This document shows, in pieces, positions 7,314-14,655 of a stretch of 60,602 bases of DNA (its first letter is position 1; every line of letters begins with the position of its first letter). The notes beneath the pieces were generated by a model that was not told the DNA's origin, did not search any database, and was given only the letters and a program-made list of their open reading frames with translations. The position numbers were made by a program, and so were the translations under genes. This DNA comes from an uncultured Collinsella sp. (GTDB taxonomy: Bacteria > Actinomycetota > Coriobacteriia > Coriobacteriales > Coriobacteriaceae): the NCBI GenBank assembly GCA_958452935.1, contig CAUDVX010000009.1, positions 1 through 60,602 of the forward strand. The letters are read 5' to 3'.

Positions 7314-8597
7314 CTAAATAGTTTCCAGGAAGGCCTCGATGCGGGTCTGGAGCTGACCGGCATCCTCGCCGGCGTAGTCGGTCGTGATGTGCATAAACGG
7401 AATGCCGGCCTCCTCGGCGGCCTTCTCCACGGCAAACGACTCCATCTCGTAGAGCGTGCAGAACTGCAGGGCCACGTCGACGATACCGTCGGCATGCAGG
7501 TCCTTGGCCATCTGGACAATATCCTTCATACGCTGGTCGTTGGGCGTAAAGACAGCGCAGTTGATCTTAAAGTAGCGCTCGGCGATGGCATCGAGCATCT
7601 CGTCGACCGTCTCACCGGACTCATTGACCAAGTCCTTGTAATAGCGCGAACCCGTGCAGGACTCCTCGCCCACCACGACGCCGCCGGCCTTCTCGATGAG
7701 GTTGAACAGCTTCCAGTTGGGCACGGCCATGGGCGTGCCGGTGTACAGGATGCGCTTGGTCCCCTTGGGCGCCACGCCCTCGCCGGCCTCGACACGCTGC
7801 TCGCACTCAGCCGCCATATCGTTAATGGCTCCGGTCAGACGCGGCGTGTCGTCCATAAAGACGGCCTGAACGGTCAGCAGGCTGTCGAGACCGCTGATGG
7901 GCGCCGGGTCGGCAGCGCGCGTGGCAGCGAGGCGCTGCAGGGCACGGCGCTTCTCATTGACGGCGTGGATGGCGGCCTTCAGACGCTCAGGCGTAATCTT
8001 GACGCCGCACTCGTCCTCAATCTTGGCGGCGAGCTTCTTGACCTCGACTTTCCAGGTCACGAGCGTCGACTCGTCGTGTACGTTGGGAATATCCATGACG
8101 TACATGTTCTTTTGCGTGGCAAAGAACTCGTAGGCCTTCTTCTTGCCATCGCAGGTGTTCTCGCCCACCACCAGGTCACTCGACTCAATGTAGGGGCAAA
8201 CCTCGCCCAACTTAAAGCCGGCAAAGCTCTTGATAAGCGGGCAGGTATTGCGCGGCAGGTGCTCCTCGACCTTATCGGTTGCCCAATCGGCACCAGAGCA
8301 CAGACCCACGGGGATGCCGTCACAGGCAAGCACAATCTCCTCGGGCACGTAGACACAGAACGAACCGACGATCTTGGTGGCCTCGCCAGCCTCCTTCTTG
8401 TCGAGCATCTCCTTAATACGGCCGCTGTGGATGTTGGTGGCGACAAAATCCAGGTAGGACGTGGACTTGGGGCGATTGTTCTGCGTCAGGAACATATCGC
8501 CGTACATCTGGCCCACGGCGCCCAGCAGCATGTCGTGGTCGGCAAGATTCATGCCGAGGCTCTCCCACATCGGATGGAAATCGAATTCTTCAGCCAT
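7314..8597 (-). CDS. 2-hydroxyacyl-CoA dehydratase family / double-cubane-type protein, first paralogue
   Basis: This 427-aa HgdB-like protein is clearly related to the 387-aa neighbour. The two share the blocks CPLIKS, a CDGKKK motif after an ENTC or ETTC, and a C-terminal TDY-G-GQ-TRI-AF-ET pattern. It has about 40 extra N-terminal residues. Cysteines likely to hold clusters are in GSFCVYVP, RNTCPLIK, GEVCPYIE, ENTCDGKKK and LQFCTLYE. Two related subunits plus an activase make a plausible radical dehydratase or a double-cubane reductase. The start at 8597 follows GAGGGG, and two short ORFs run into it from upstream (8825-8757 and 8760-8590). Confidence 0.87.
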   Translation of the reverse strand: MAEEFDFHPMWESLGMNLADHDMLLGAVGQMYGDMFLTQNNRPKSTSYLDFVATNIHSGRIKEMLDKKEAGEATKIVGSFCVYVPEEIVLACDGIPVGLCSGADWATDKVEEHLPRNTCPLIKSFAGFKLGEVCPYIESSDLVVGENTCDGKKKAYEFFATQKNMYVMDIPNVHDESTLVTWKVEVKKLAAKIEDECGVKITPERLKAAIHAVNEKRRALQRLAATRAADPAPISGLDSLLTVQAVFMDDTPRLTGAINDMAAECEQRVEAGEGVAPKGTKRILYTGTPMAVPNWKLFNLIEKAGGVVVGEESCTGSRYYKDLVNESGETVDEMLDAIAERYFKINCAVFTPNDQRMKDIVQMAKDLHADGIVDVALQFCTLYEMESFAVEKAAEEAGIPFMHITTDYAGEDAGQLQTRIEAFLETI

Positions 8598-8760
8598 GAC
8601 GGTTCCCCTCTCGAACCAAAAATGAATAGCTACGGTATTGCTGCACGGTGGGTGGCGAAAACCCAGCCGCGCCTAAACCCGGAATTTTGGGGAACCTGCT
8701 TTGCGGTCGATTATTTAGCTGTGCGTCGTCTCTCCCGGAGCCGTGAACATACCTGCTCAT
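8590..8760 (-). CDS. Possible 56-codon upstream ORF coupled to the dehydratase gene
   Basis: The ORF starts at an ATG that overlaps the stop of the 22-codon ORF upstream (ATATGA) and ends at a TGA just inside the start of the 427-aa gene. It encodes a polar, Arg/Pro-rich 56-residue peptide that I do not recognise. The chain of overlaps is the only evidence; it may be a non-coding leader. Confidence 0.3.
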   Translation of the reverse strand: MSRYVHGSGRDDAQLNNRPQSRFPKIPGLGAAGFSPPTVQQYRSYSFLVREGNRHG

Positions 8761-8825
8761 ATGCGGCTCCGAGCCATGTACAGGGCGCGCGCGGCAACGC
8801 GGCGAATGTATGTCGTCTGCGGCAT
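8757..8825 (-). CDS. Possible 22-codon leader ORF
   Basis: A strong AAAGGAGG lies 8 nt before an ATG that opens a 22-codon reading frame rich in Arg (four) and Ala. No other gene uses this ribosome site, because the next real start is 230 bp away. It may be a leader peptide for the dehydratase operon. The rest of 8598-9031 holds AT-rich sequence (8928-8965) and the modC terminator. Confidence 0.4.
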   Translation of the reverse strand: MPQTTYIRRVAARALYMARSRI

Positions 8826-8992
8826 GTGCGCACCCTCCTTTACAAGTTGAGGTCAACTATATCAACGGTCATCGACTATGCGAACACCGTTGACATTCGT
8901 ACGACAGAGGTACCCGTTGCCTTTTAATAAATTATTATCTTGCTTGATAATTAATTACCATTCTACATTCGGCGAACGGTAGGGAACGAAAC

Positions 8993-9024
8993 GGCGGGCT
9001 GCCGAGAATCCTCGACAGCCCGCC
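8993..9024 (-). terminator. Terminator after modC
   Basis: Minus-strand arms GGCGGGCTG and CAGCCCGCC with an inner CGAG/CTCG stem are followed by GTTTCGTTCC, a weak U tract. Confidence 0.55.
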
Positions 9025-9031
9025 CTCTGCC

Positions 9032-10102
9032 CTACCGACAAACCAGATGAATCCTGCTGGCATCAAAATGCATGCGCAGCGTCTCGCCTGCTTGTGGCAG
9101 CTCGTCGACAGGCATGCCCACTTTATTGACCTTCCACTGCAGACGCGTGGGCGCATCGGCACGCGGCACGTCCAATAGCACCAAGCGTTCAAAGCGCGAA
9201 TCGCTCACTCGGGCCACGTGCAAATCGTAGCTGTTGCGACCCCGCTCCGCGCGATTGTCAACATGGAAGTAGCTTGCGCGAATGCCCAGGTACGCCACAT
9301 TATCGGGAACCTCGCGACCCACATTAAAGGTCATGCCCCAGTCAAGGGCCTCAACTTCTTCGTCGCCGATCTTGCGCGCACGGCTCGTGTTTTTGCACCC
9401 CGTCAGACGCAGTGCTGCCAGCGTCTGCGGACGGCGGACCACGTCCTCAACGGAGCCGACCTCCTCAACATGACCGTTGTGCATCACGCAGATGCGCTGG
9501 CACAGGCGGCATGCCTCGTCAATATCGTGGCTCACGTAGAGCACGGTGCGGTTGCATACCTCGAACAGGTCGAGCATGTTCTGTTCGAGGGCGCTCTTAA
9601 GATAGGAATCGAGTGCGCTCATGGGCTCGTCGAACATAAAAATGCCCGGATGCGCCGCCACCATGCGTGCAAGCGCCACACGTTGCTGCTGACCGCCCGA
9701 GAGTCGCGCGGGATAGCGGTCGGCAAAATCGGCTAGACCGAAAATGCTCAGATAGCGCTCGGCGAGCTTTTTGCGCGCGGCGGCGTCGCCCGCATCCTTT
9801 ACACCGGCGCATACGTTATCGGCCACCGTCATGTTGGGAAACAGCTGATAGTTTTGGAACAGCAGGGCGCATTTGCGCTCCTGGGGCGACAGGTTGATGC
9901 CCGCCGCCGAGTCAAAAAAGGTCACGCCGTTGACGACGATCTTGCCCTCGTCGGGTGTCTCCACGCCGGCAATGCAGCGCAGTGTGCAGCTCTTGCCGCA
10001 ACCCGAGGCGCCCAGCAGCGCCACGCGCTCCTCGCCGGCCTCAAGCTGCATGTCGAGCATAAACCCGGGATAACGTTTCTTAATATCCAAAACGAGCGAC
10101 AT
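9032..10102 (-). CDS. modC: Molybdate ABC transporter ATP-binding protein
   Basis: This 356-aa ATPase powers molybdate import with ModA and ModB. The Walker A motif is GASGCGKS near residue 31, the Q-loop is in LLFQNYQLFP, the ABC signature is LSGGQQQRVALAR and Walker B is IFMFDEPMSALD. The last 120 residues form a MOBE/TOBE-like oxyanion-binding domain, which fits ModC rather than a general importer. The start codon lies 3 nt after the modB stop, and its ribosome site (GGAGG) is inside the end of modB. A sulfate or tungstate specificity cannot be excluded, but the neighbouring moeA and moaB support molybdate. Confidence 0.88.
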   Translation of the reverse strand: MSLVLDIKKRYPGFMLDMQLEAGEERVALLGASGCGKSCTLRCIAGVETPDEGKIVVNGVTFFDSAAGINLSPQERKCALLFQNYQLFPNMTVADNVCAGVKDAGDAAARKKLAERYLSIFGLADFADRYPARLSGGQQQRVALARMVAAHPGIFMFDEPMSALDSYLKSALEQNMLDLFEVCNRTVLYVSHDIDEACRLCQRICVMHNGHVEEVGSVEDVVRRPQTLAALRLTGCKNTSRARKIGDEEVEALDWGMTFNVGREVPDNVAYLGIRASYFHVDNRAERGRNSYDLHVARVSDSRFERLVLLDVPRADAPTRLQWKVNKVGMPVDELPQAGETLRMHFDASRIHLVCR

Positions 10103-10105
10103 AGC

Positions 10106-11548
10106 CTATCGACCTCCCTGCGGGGCCGCACCATCGCGCATGAGCTCGACCAGCGCCTCGCGATCGATACGCAAGGCATCACCGCCCGCCGGGTCGAGCG
10201 AATCGCCCTGTCCGGCGAGATCTTTGGCTTGTTTGTACTCCGCATGGGAAAGGCCCCGCTCGCGATACTTCTGCGAATGAGCGGTGTACATATTGATGAA
10301 CAGGATGACTAGGAAACTAAACACGATCACGACGACGACCCAAAAGAGGGCTACCGACGTGTTGCCGCCCATCCACTCAAAGTAGATGGCAATGGGGATG
10401 GTCTGCGTAATACCGGCGTAGTTGCCCGCAAAGAACAGCGTGCAGCCAAACTCGCCCATCGCGCGGGCAAAGGCGAGCACCGTGCCGGCGGCGATGGAGG
10501 GCCAGCCGAGCGGCATCATAAGCTTGGCAAAGATGCGACGTTCGGACCATCCCAAGGTTCGCGCGGCGTCGAGCATCTGCGTATCGAGGCTCTCGAAGGC
10601 ACCGAGCGCCGTTCGATAGACCAGGGGGAACGACACCACCACGGCAGATATCACCGCCGCGGGCCACGTAAAGACGATCGAGACGCCGTGCGCGATCAGC
10701 CACTGGCCCACCCCGGTCGATCGGCCAAACAGCATGAGGAGCAGAAAGCCGCAGACCGTGGGCGGCAACACCATAGGGATGGTAAAGACCGAATCGAGCA
10801 GGCCCTTGATGCGACTCGAGGTACCCATAGTCTTCCACGCGGCGAACAGGCCCAGTGCAAAGGAGATCAGCAGGGCAAGGCCGCTCGTTTTAATGGACAC
10901 CCAAAACGGGCGATAGTCGATGTTGCCCAAAAAGGAAGCCAGAGAGGTCAAGGGCCCCTGCTCATCCCGCAACACGACAGACGATGCCTCTACCATTTGA
11001 GCGCTATCGAGCCAACGCGCGCCGCCCTTGGCATCACCCGAGGCTGATGCAATCACCACATAGCGGTCCCCATCCGCACCGCGCTCGTCAAAGCCATAGG
11101 TATACCCGCCGGCATCAAACGTTGTTTCCGCCGTGACATACCAAGGAAGATCCACGTCCCCCAGCTGCGCACCTCCCATGCAGTTTGCGCTGTCGAGCTT
11201 GCAGACGAGGGCCTTGAGACCCGATATGCACTCGTTGTCCTGCGGATCAAATCCATACCTCTCGACCGCCTTAGGCGATATCCACACCACAACGCGATCG
11301 GCAGCAGGCGCCACTACAAGGTCCACGTCCTCGTCAACGGGAAACCGGTAGCCCTCAGGCTGGCCCTCCATGGCACGAGCGGTCCCCTTGGCCAGCCGCT
11401 CAAAACCCTCGATCCCATAGGAAAGCCCATGAGCGGTCGCAGCAACCTGGGCCCCGTCCTCAGCATCCCCAGCAAACGCAAATCCCGGCACCCAGCAAAG
11501 CGCGAAGGTCAAAGCACAGGTGACAAGCATGCGGAATCTATTAAGCAC
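10106..11548 (-). CDS. modB: Molybdate ABC transporter permease with an extra N-terminal extracytoplasmic domain
   Basis: The C-terminal ~265 residues are a standard ModB permease: TM helices start at about residue 216 and the EAA loop is seen around AARTLGWSERRIFAKLMMPLGWPS. Unusually, the product is 480 aa, about twice the normal ModB length. Residues 1-27 look like a signal peptide or anchor, and residues 28-205 form a soluble, Asp/Gly-rich domain with three cysteines that I do not recognise. I chose the GTG at 11548 because GGAG lies 6 nt before it; the first ATG is six codons further in. It lies between modA (68 bp) and modC (3 bp). A role for the extra domain in substrate delivery is only a guess. 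Confidence 0.85.
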   Translation of the reverse strand: MLNRFRMLVTCALTFALCWVPGFAFAGDAEDGAQVAATAHGLSYGIEGFERLAKGTARAMEGQPEGYRFPVDEDVDLVVAPAADRVVVWISPKAVERYGFDPQDNECISGLKALVCKLDSANCMGGAQLGDVDLPWYVTAETTFDAGGYTYGFDERGADGDRYVVIASASGDAKGGARWLDSAQMVEASSVVLRDEQGPLTSLASFLGNIDYRPFWVSIKTSGLALLISFALGLFAAWKTMGTSSRIKGLLDSVFTIPMVLPPTVCGFLLLMLFGRSTGVGQWLIAHGVSIVFTWPAAVISAVVVSFPLVYRTALGAFESLDTQMLDAARTLGWSERRIFAKLMMPLGWPSIAAGTVLAFARAMGEFGCTLFFAGNYAGITQTIPIAIYFEWMGGNTSVALFWVVVVIVFSFLVILFINMYTAHSQKYRERGLSHAEYKQAKDLAGQGDSLDPAGGDALRIDREALVELMRDGAAPQGGR

Positions 11549-11616
11549 GAAAAGCTCCAAGCGAATACGAGGACGGAGTGAAACACAAAACGATGGAATT
11601 ATCGCGCCAAGCCGCA

Positions 11617-12489
11617 CTACGCGGAAAGCTCAAAGCCGTACTTAGCCCAAATCTTCTGAGCCTTCTTGTTGGACAGGCAAAAGTCGATGAACGCCTTGGC
11701 TTCGTCGGCATGCTCGGAGCTCTCGGCAACGGCACCCGGGTACACGATGGGCTTGTGCGAATCCTCGGGGCACACGAAGGCCTCCTCGATGCCGTCGTAT
11801 CGGAAGATATCGGAGCTGTAGACAAAACCGGCTACGCAGTCGCCCGTAGAGACATAGGCGGCGGCGGTGCCCACCTTATCGGCCAGTGCGACCTTGTCGG
11901 CGATCTCGGGAGCATACTCGCCGTCGTCGCCCTCGGTACCGGTATAGAGCCCCACGGAAGCCAGCGCCTGGTTGGCGTACTTGCCGGCGGGGACGGTCTT
12001 GGCGTCGCCAATGGCGATCTTGCCGTCCAGATTCGCGACGTCGGCAATGGCCTCGATCTTGGTGTCGGAGCCCTCGGCGCGAATGATCACGAGGTCGTTG
12101 ACGAACATGTCCTCGCGCGTATCGGCGTCGACGAGCTCGGCGGTCTCAGCGTCATCCATGGTGCCCTTAGAAGCGGTAATGAGCACGTCGACCGTGGCGG
12201 CGGCACGCATCTGCTCAACGAGGTCGCCGGAGGCCTTAAACTGCGTGTCGGCAAAGGTAGTACCGGTCTGGTCGGTGTAGAGCTCTTGGACCTCGGGCAA
12301 AGCCTTCTCGAGCGAGTTGGCAGCAAAGACTTGCAGCTCGACAGCTTTCTTAGAAGACGCCTCAGCAGAACCGGCATCGGATCCGGCCGGCTCAGACGTC
12401 TTGCTGCCCGAGCAGCCGGCAAGACCAAGGCCGGCAGCGGCGACAGCAGAAAGCGAGACGAATCCGCGGCGAGAAACCATATCGAACAT
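11617..12489 (-). CDS. modA: Molybdate-binding lipoprotein
   Basis: This is the extracytoplasmic solute-binding protein of the molybdate importer (290 aa). The N-terminus has twin arginines (SRRGF, residues 6-10) and a lipobox ending LAGC (Cys26), so it is probably a Tat- or Sec-exported lipoprotein. The mature part has the ModA pattern (LQVFAANSLEKALPE, ADVLITAS-like ITASKGTMDDA, and a VYPGAVAESSEHADEAKAFIDF end). I chose ATG 12489 because AAAGGG lies 6 nt before it; a TTG two codons upstream lacks spacing. Two palindromes at 12534-12602 probably control it. Confidence 0.9.
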   Translation of the reverse strand: MFDMVSRRGFVSLSAVAAAGLGLAGCSGSKTSEPAGSDAGSAEASSKKAVELQVFAANSLEKALPEVQELYTDQTGTTFADTQFKASGDLVEQMRAAATVDVLITASKGTMDDAETAELVDADTREDMFVNDLVIIRAEGSDTKIEAIADVANLDGKIAIGDAKTVPAGKYANQALASVGLYTGTEGDDGEYAPEIADKVALADKVGTAAAYVSTGDCVAGFVYSSDIFRYDGIEEAFVCPEDSHKPIVYPGAVAESSEHADEAKAFIDFCLSNKKAQKIWAKYGFELSA

Positions 12490-12533
12490 ATTCAACCCTT
12501 TCGGACCTTGTGCCCGGGTACCCCACCGCGGGC

Positions 12534-12555
12534 TATAATCTGCAATCAGATTATA
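12534..12555. promoter_or_regulatory. Palindrome upstream of modA (possible operator, includes TATAAT)
   Basis: Arms TATAATCTG and CAGATTATA surround a 4-bp spacer, 45 bp before the modA start. One arm supplies a perfect TATAAT on the minus strand, so a protein bound here would block RNA polymerase. A ModE-like repressor is inferred; no modE gene is in the window. Confidence 0.6.
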
Positions 12556-12584
12556 CTTTCGCGCGAATAATGATAGTGAGAAAT

Positions 12585-12602
12585 TATTCTCGTCAGAGAA
12601 TA
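12585..12602. promoter_or_regulatory. Second palindrome upstream of modA
   Basis: Arms TATTCTC and GAGAATA surround a 4-bp spacer, with the same spacer length as the palindrome at 12534-12555. The two centres are about 49 bp apart. Confidence 0.5.
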
Positions 12603-12692
12603 TAGTTTCGAGTTAGCGTGCACCTCGGCGTCGCTTCGGTGGAAAACAAAAGCGGAGCAGCCGTTCAGGTCGCCCCACCGCAGGTAATCCGC

Positions 12693-13172
12693 TTAGTTGG
12701 TATGTCCGCCGCCCGCTGTCATCTGAGCCGCATGCTCCAGCTGGTCCGCTATGGCCTCCCAGCTTTCGCGGGCGGCCTTTGTAGAACCGGGAAAGTTTAC
12801 GACAAGTGTATGACCTCGTTGCATGCAAATAGCGCGCGAGAGCATGGCGCGGCGCGTCTTAGTCATCGAGTACGCGCGAATCGCCTCTGCAATACCCGGC
12901 ACATCGCGGTCGCAGACGGCACGCGTCGCCTCGGGCGTCACATCGCGCATCGAAAGCCCCGTGCCGCCGCAGGTGAGCACGACATTGGCGTGGCACTCAT
13001 CGGCGGCTTCCACAATGGCATCACCAATCTCGCTGACGTCGTCGCGCACGACCACATGTGATGCGACCGTCCAGCCCTGCGCCTCGATAAGCTCCTCGAG
13101 CGTAGCTCCGGCCTCGTCCTGGGCAAGATCGCGCGTATCCGAGCACGTCACGATCGAAATCTTCAACTCCAT
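12693..13172 (-). CDS. Molybdopterin adenylyltransferase-like protein (MoaB/MogA family)
   Basis: This 159-aa MPT-binding protein adenylylates molybdopterin before metal insertion by MoeA. Visible motifs are VTCSDTR at the start, VVLTCGGTGLSMRDVTPEAT in the middle and VVNFPGSTKAARESW near the end. ATG 13172 lies after GGAGGA. It follows moeA by 10 bp on the same strand, so the two are co-transcribed. MoaB and MogA cannot be told apart safely from sequence alone. The 200 bp between its stop and modA hold the two palindromes. Confidence 0.88.
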   Translation of the reverse strand: MELKISIVTCSDTRDLAQDEAGATLEELIEAQGWTVASHVVVRDDVSEIGDAIVEAADECHANVVLTCGGTGLSMRDVTPEATRAVCDRDVPGIAEAIRAYSMTKTRRAMLSRAICMQRGHTLVVNFPGSTKAARESWEAIADQLEHAAQMTAGGGHTN

Positions 13173-13182
13173 AGTGTTCCTC

Positions 13183-14445
13183 CTACAACACGGCGCCCTC
13201 GGGCAGGTCGACGCGAACAACGTCCACGACATCTCCTGCCTTGAGCTCGCACGGTCCTTCGTCAATACGCAGCAGGCAGTTGGCCCGTTGCATCGTGCCG
13301 AGCAGCGCCGAATTCTGCGTCTTGGCCTCAGTCACCAACAGCTCACCAGTCTCGGGGTCGCGCAAAACCGTGGCGCGATCGAAGAAGCGTCGGTCCTGGC
13401 GCTTTTTCACGCCGTGTGTGAGCGTCGCCTGTTGCACGGGACGCGCGCCCTCGGCAAAGCCGCGCATCTTGCGAATCGCCGGACGGGCGAGCATCTCAAA
13501 GCCCACATACGCCGCGGCCGGATTGCCTGAAAGCCCCAGGTAGGGCTTACCCCCGAGCAGGCCAAACGTGATGGCCTTACCCGGACGCATCGAGATGCGA
13601 TCGAACAGCACCTCGCCCTCGCGCTTGACCAGCGCCGTCACATAGTCGTAGTCGCCCGCAGAGGCGCCACCGCTCGTAATGACAAAATCGCACTCCTGCA
13701 CGGCACGATGAACGAGCTCGGCGATTGCCTGCTCATCATCAGACGCGATGCCGTAGAACGCGGGCTCGGCGCCGGCATCGAGCGCCTCGGCCATCAGCGC
13801 CGAGGAGTTGGAGTCGCGAATCTGCCCGCGCGCCGGCACGTTACTCGGTGCGACCAGCTCCGTGCCCAGCGAGATGATGCCCACACGTGGGGCAGCGTGC
13901 ACCTTCACGCTCGCGTATCCGGCGCTTGCCAGCAGACCCGCGCCCGCCGGAGCCACGACCTCGCCGGCGTGCATCACAACATCGCCGGCATGGGCCTCCT
14001 CGGCGGCAGAGCGAACGTTCTCCCCCACCTTGGCCGGCGCCGAGAAGCGAACGTGCGAACCCTCGTTGCCATCGCCGTCGAGCACCTCGACGATCTCGTA
14101 TTTCACCACGGCGTCGGCGCCCTCGGGCACCGGCGCGCCTGTCATAATGCGGACCGTCTCGCCCACGCCGATTGTGCCCTCAAACACATGGCCCGCTGCC
14201 TCGTGCCCCACGACGGAGAGCGTCACCGGAGTGTCAGCGGTGACCGCAGCAAGGTCGACGGCGCGCACGGCATACCCGTCCATGGCGCTGTTGGCAAACG
14301 GCGAAATGTCGATATCGGCCACAGCATCCTCGGCCAAGGGAAAACCAGCCGCCTGCCACACGGGAATCTCGACCAGGTCGGTCGGAGCAACGTTCGACAG
14401 AACAATCGACCGTGCGTCCTCCAGCGGAATGAGTTTCTCTGCCAT
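13183..14445 (-). CDS. moeA: Molybdopterin molybdotransferase MoeA
   Basis: MoeA inserts molybdate into adenylylated molybdopterin. The 420-aa product shows the expected domain order: an N-terminal segment with SAMDGYAVRA (near residue 50), a beta domain, the MPT-binding domain with VITSGGASAGDYDYV and KPGKA-like RPGKAITFG, and a C-terminal beta barrel. LGLSGNPAAAYVGFE is the typical late motif. ATG 14445 follows AGAGG; a GTG two codons upstream has poor spacing. It starts the moeA-moaB transcript; modA has its own control region. Confidence 0.92.
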   Translation of the reverse strand: MAEKLIPLEDARSIVLSNVAPTDLVEIPVWQAAGFPLAEDAVADIDISPFANSAMDGYAVRAVDLAAVTADTPVTLSVVGHEAAGHVFEGTIGVGETVRIMTGAPVPEGADAVVKYEIVEVLDGDGNEGSHVRFSAPAKVGENVRSAAEEAHAGDVVMHAGEVVAPAGAGLLASAGYASVKVHAAPRVGIISLGTELVAPSNVPARGQIRDSNSSALMAEALDAGAEPAFYGIASDDEQAIAELVHRAVQECDFVITSGGASAGDYDYVTALVKREGEVLFDRISMRPGKAITFGLLGGKPYLGLSGNPAAAYVGFEMLARPAIRKMRGFAEGARPVQQATLTHGVKKRQDRRFFDRATVLRDPETGELLVTEAKTQNSALLGTMQRANCLLRIDEGPCELKAGDVVDVVRVDLPEGAVL

Positions 14446-14620
14446 ATGCACCTCTTAATGCCACGGCGCACAACAGGGGCGCCAATTCTTTATGCTTGTC
14501 TCAGTATAATCCCCCGACGCACGACCGCGACTCGGCCTGTACCCGCAAATACACCTGTCGGTTGCAGGCCGCGAAACAGAATGGAAACCAACCCACCGGC
14601 TCGTCGCGTTTACCGCGTTT

Positions 14621-14626
14621 TATAAT
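14621..14626 (+). promoter_or_regulatory. Candidate -10 box of the CLC gene
   Basis: A perfect TATAAT lies 30 bp before the start of the CLC exporter gene. I see no convincing -35 partner. Confidence 0.35.
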
Positions 14627-14655
14627 GCTTGCGTTGCAACCTAAAAGAGGAACGT

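Noticed and set aside
8757..8825. Second selenoprotein from reading the TGA of the 22-codon ORF as Sec
   Set aside because: Read-through adds only about 14 codons with no redox motif or family resemblance.
14460..14655. Possible fluoride riboswitch before the CLC-F gene
   Set aside because: The conserved crcB-motif blocks are absent.
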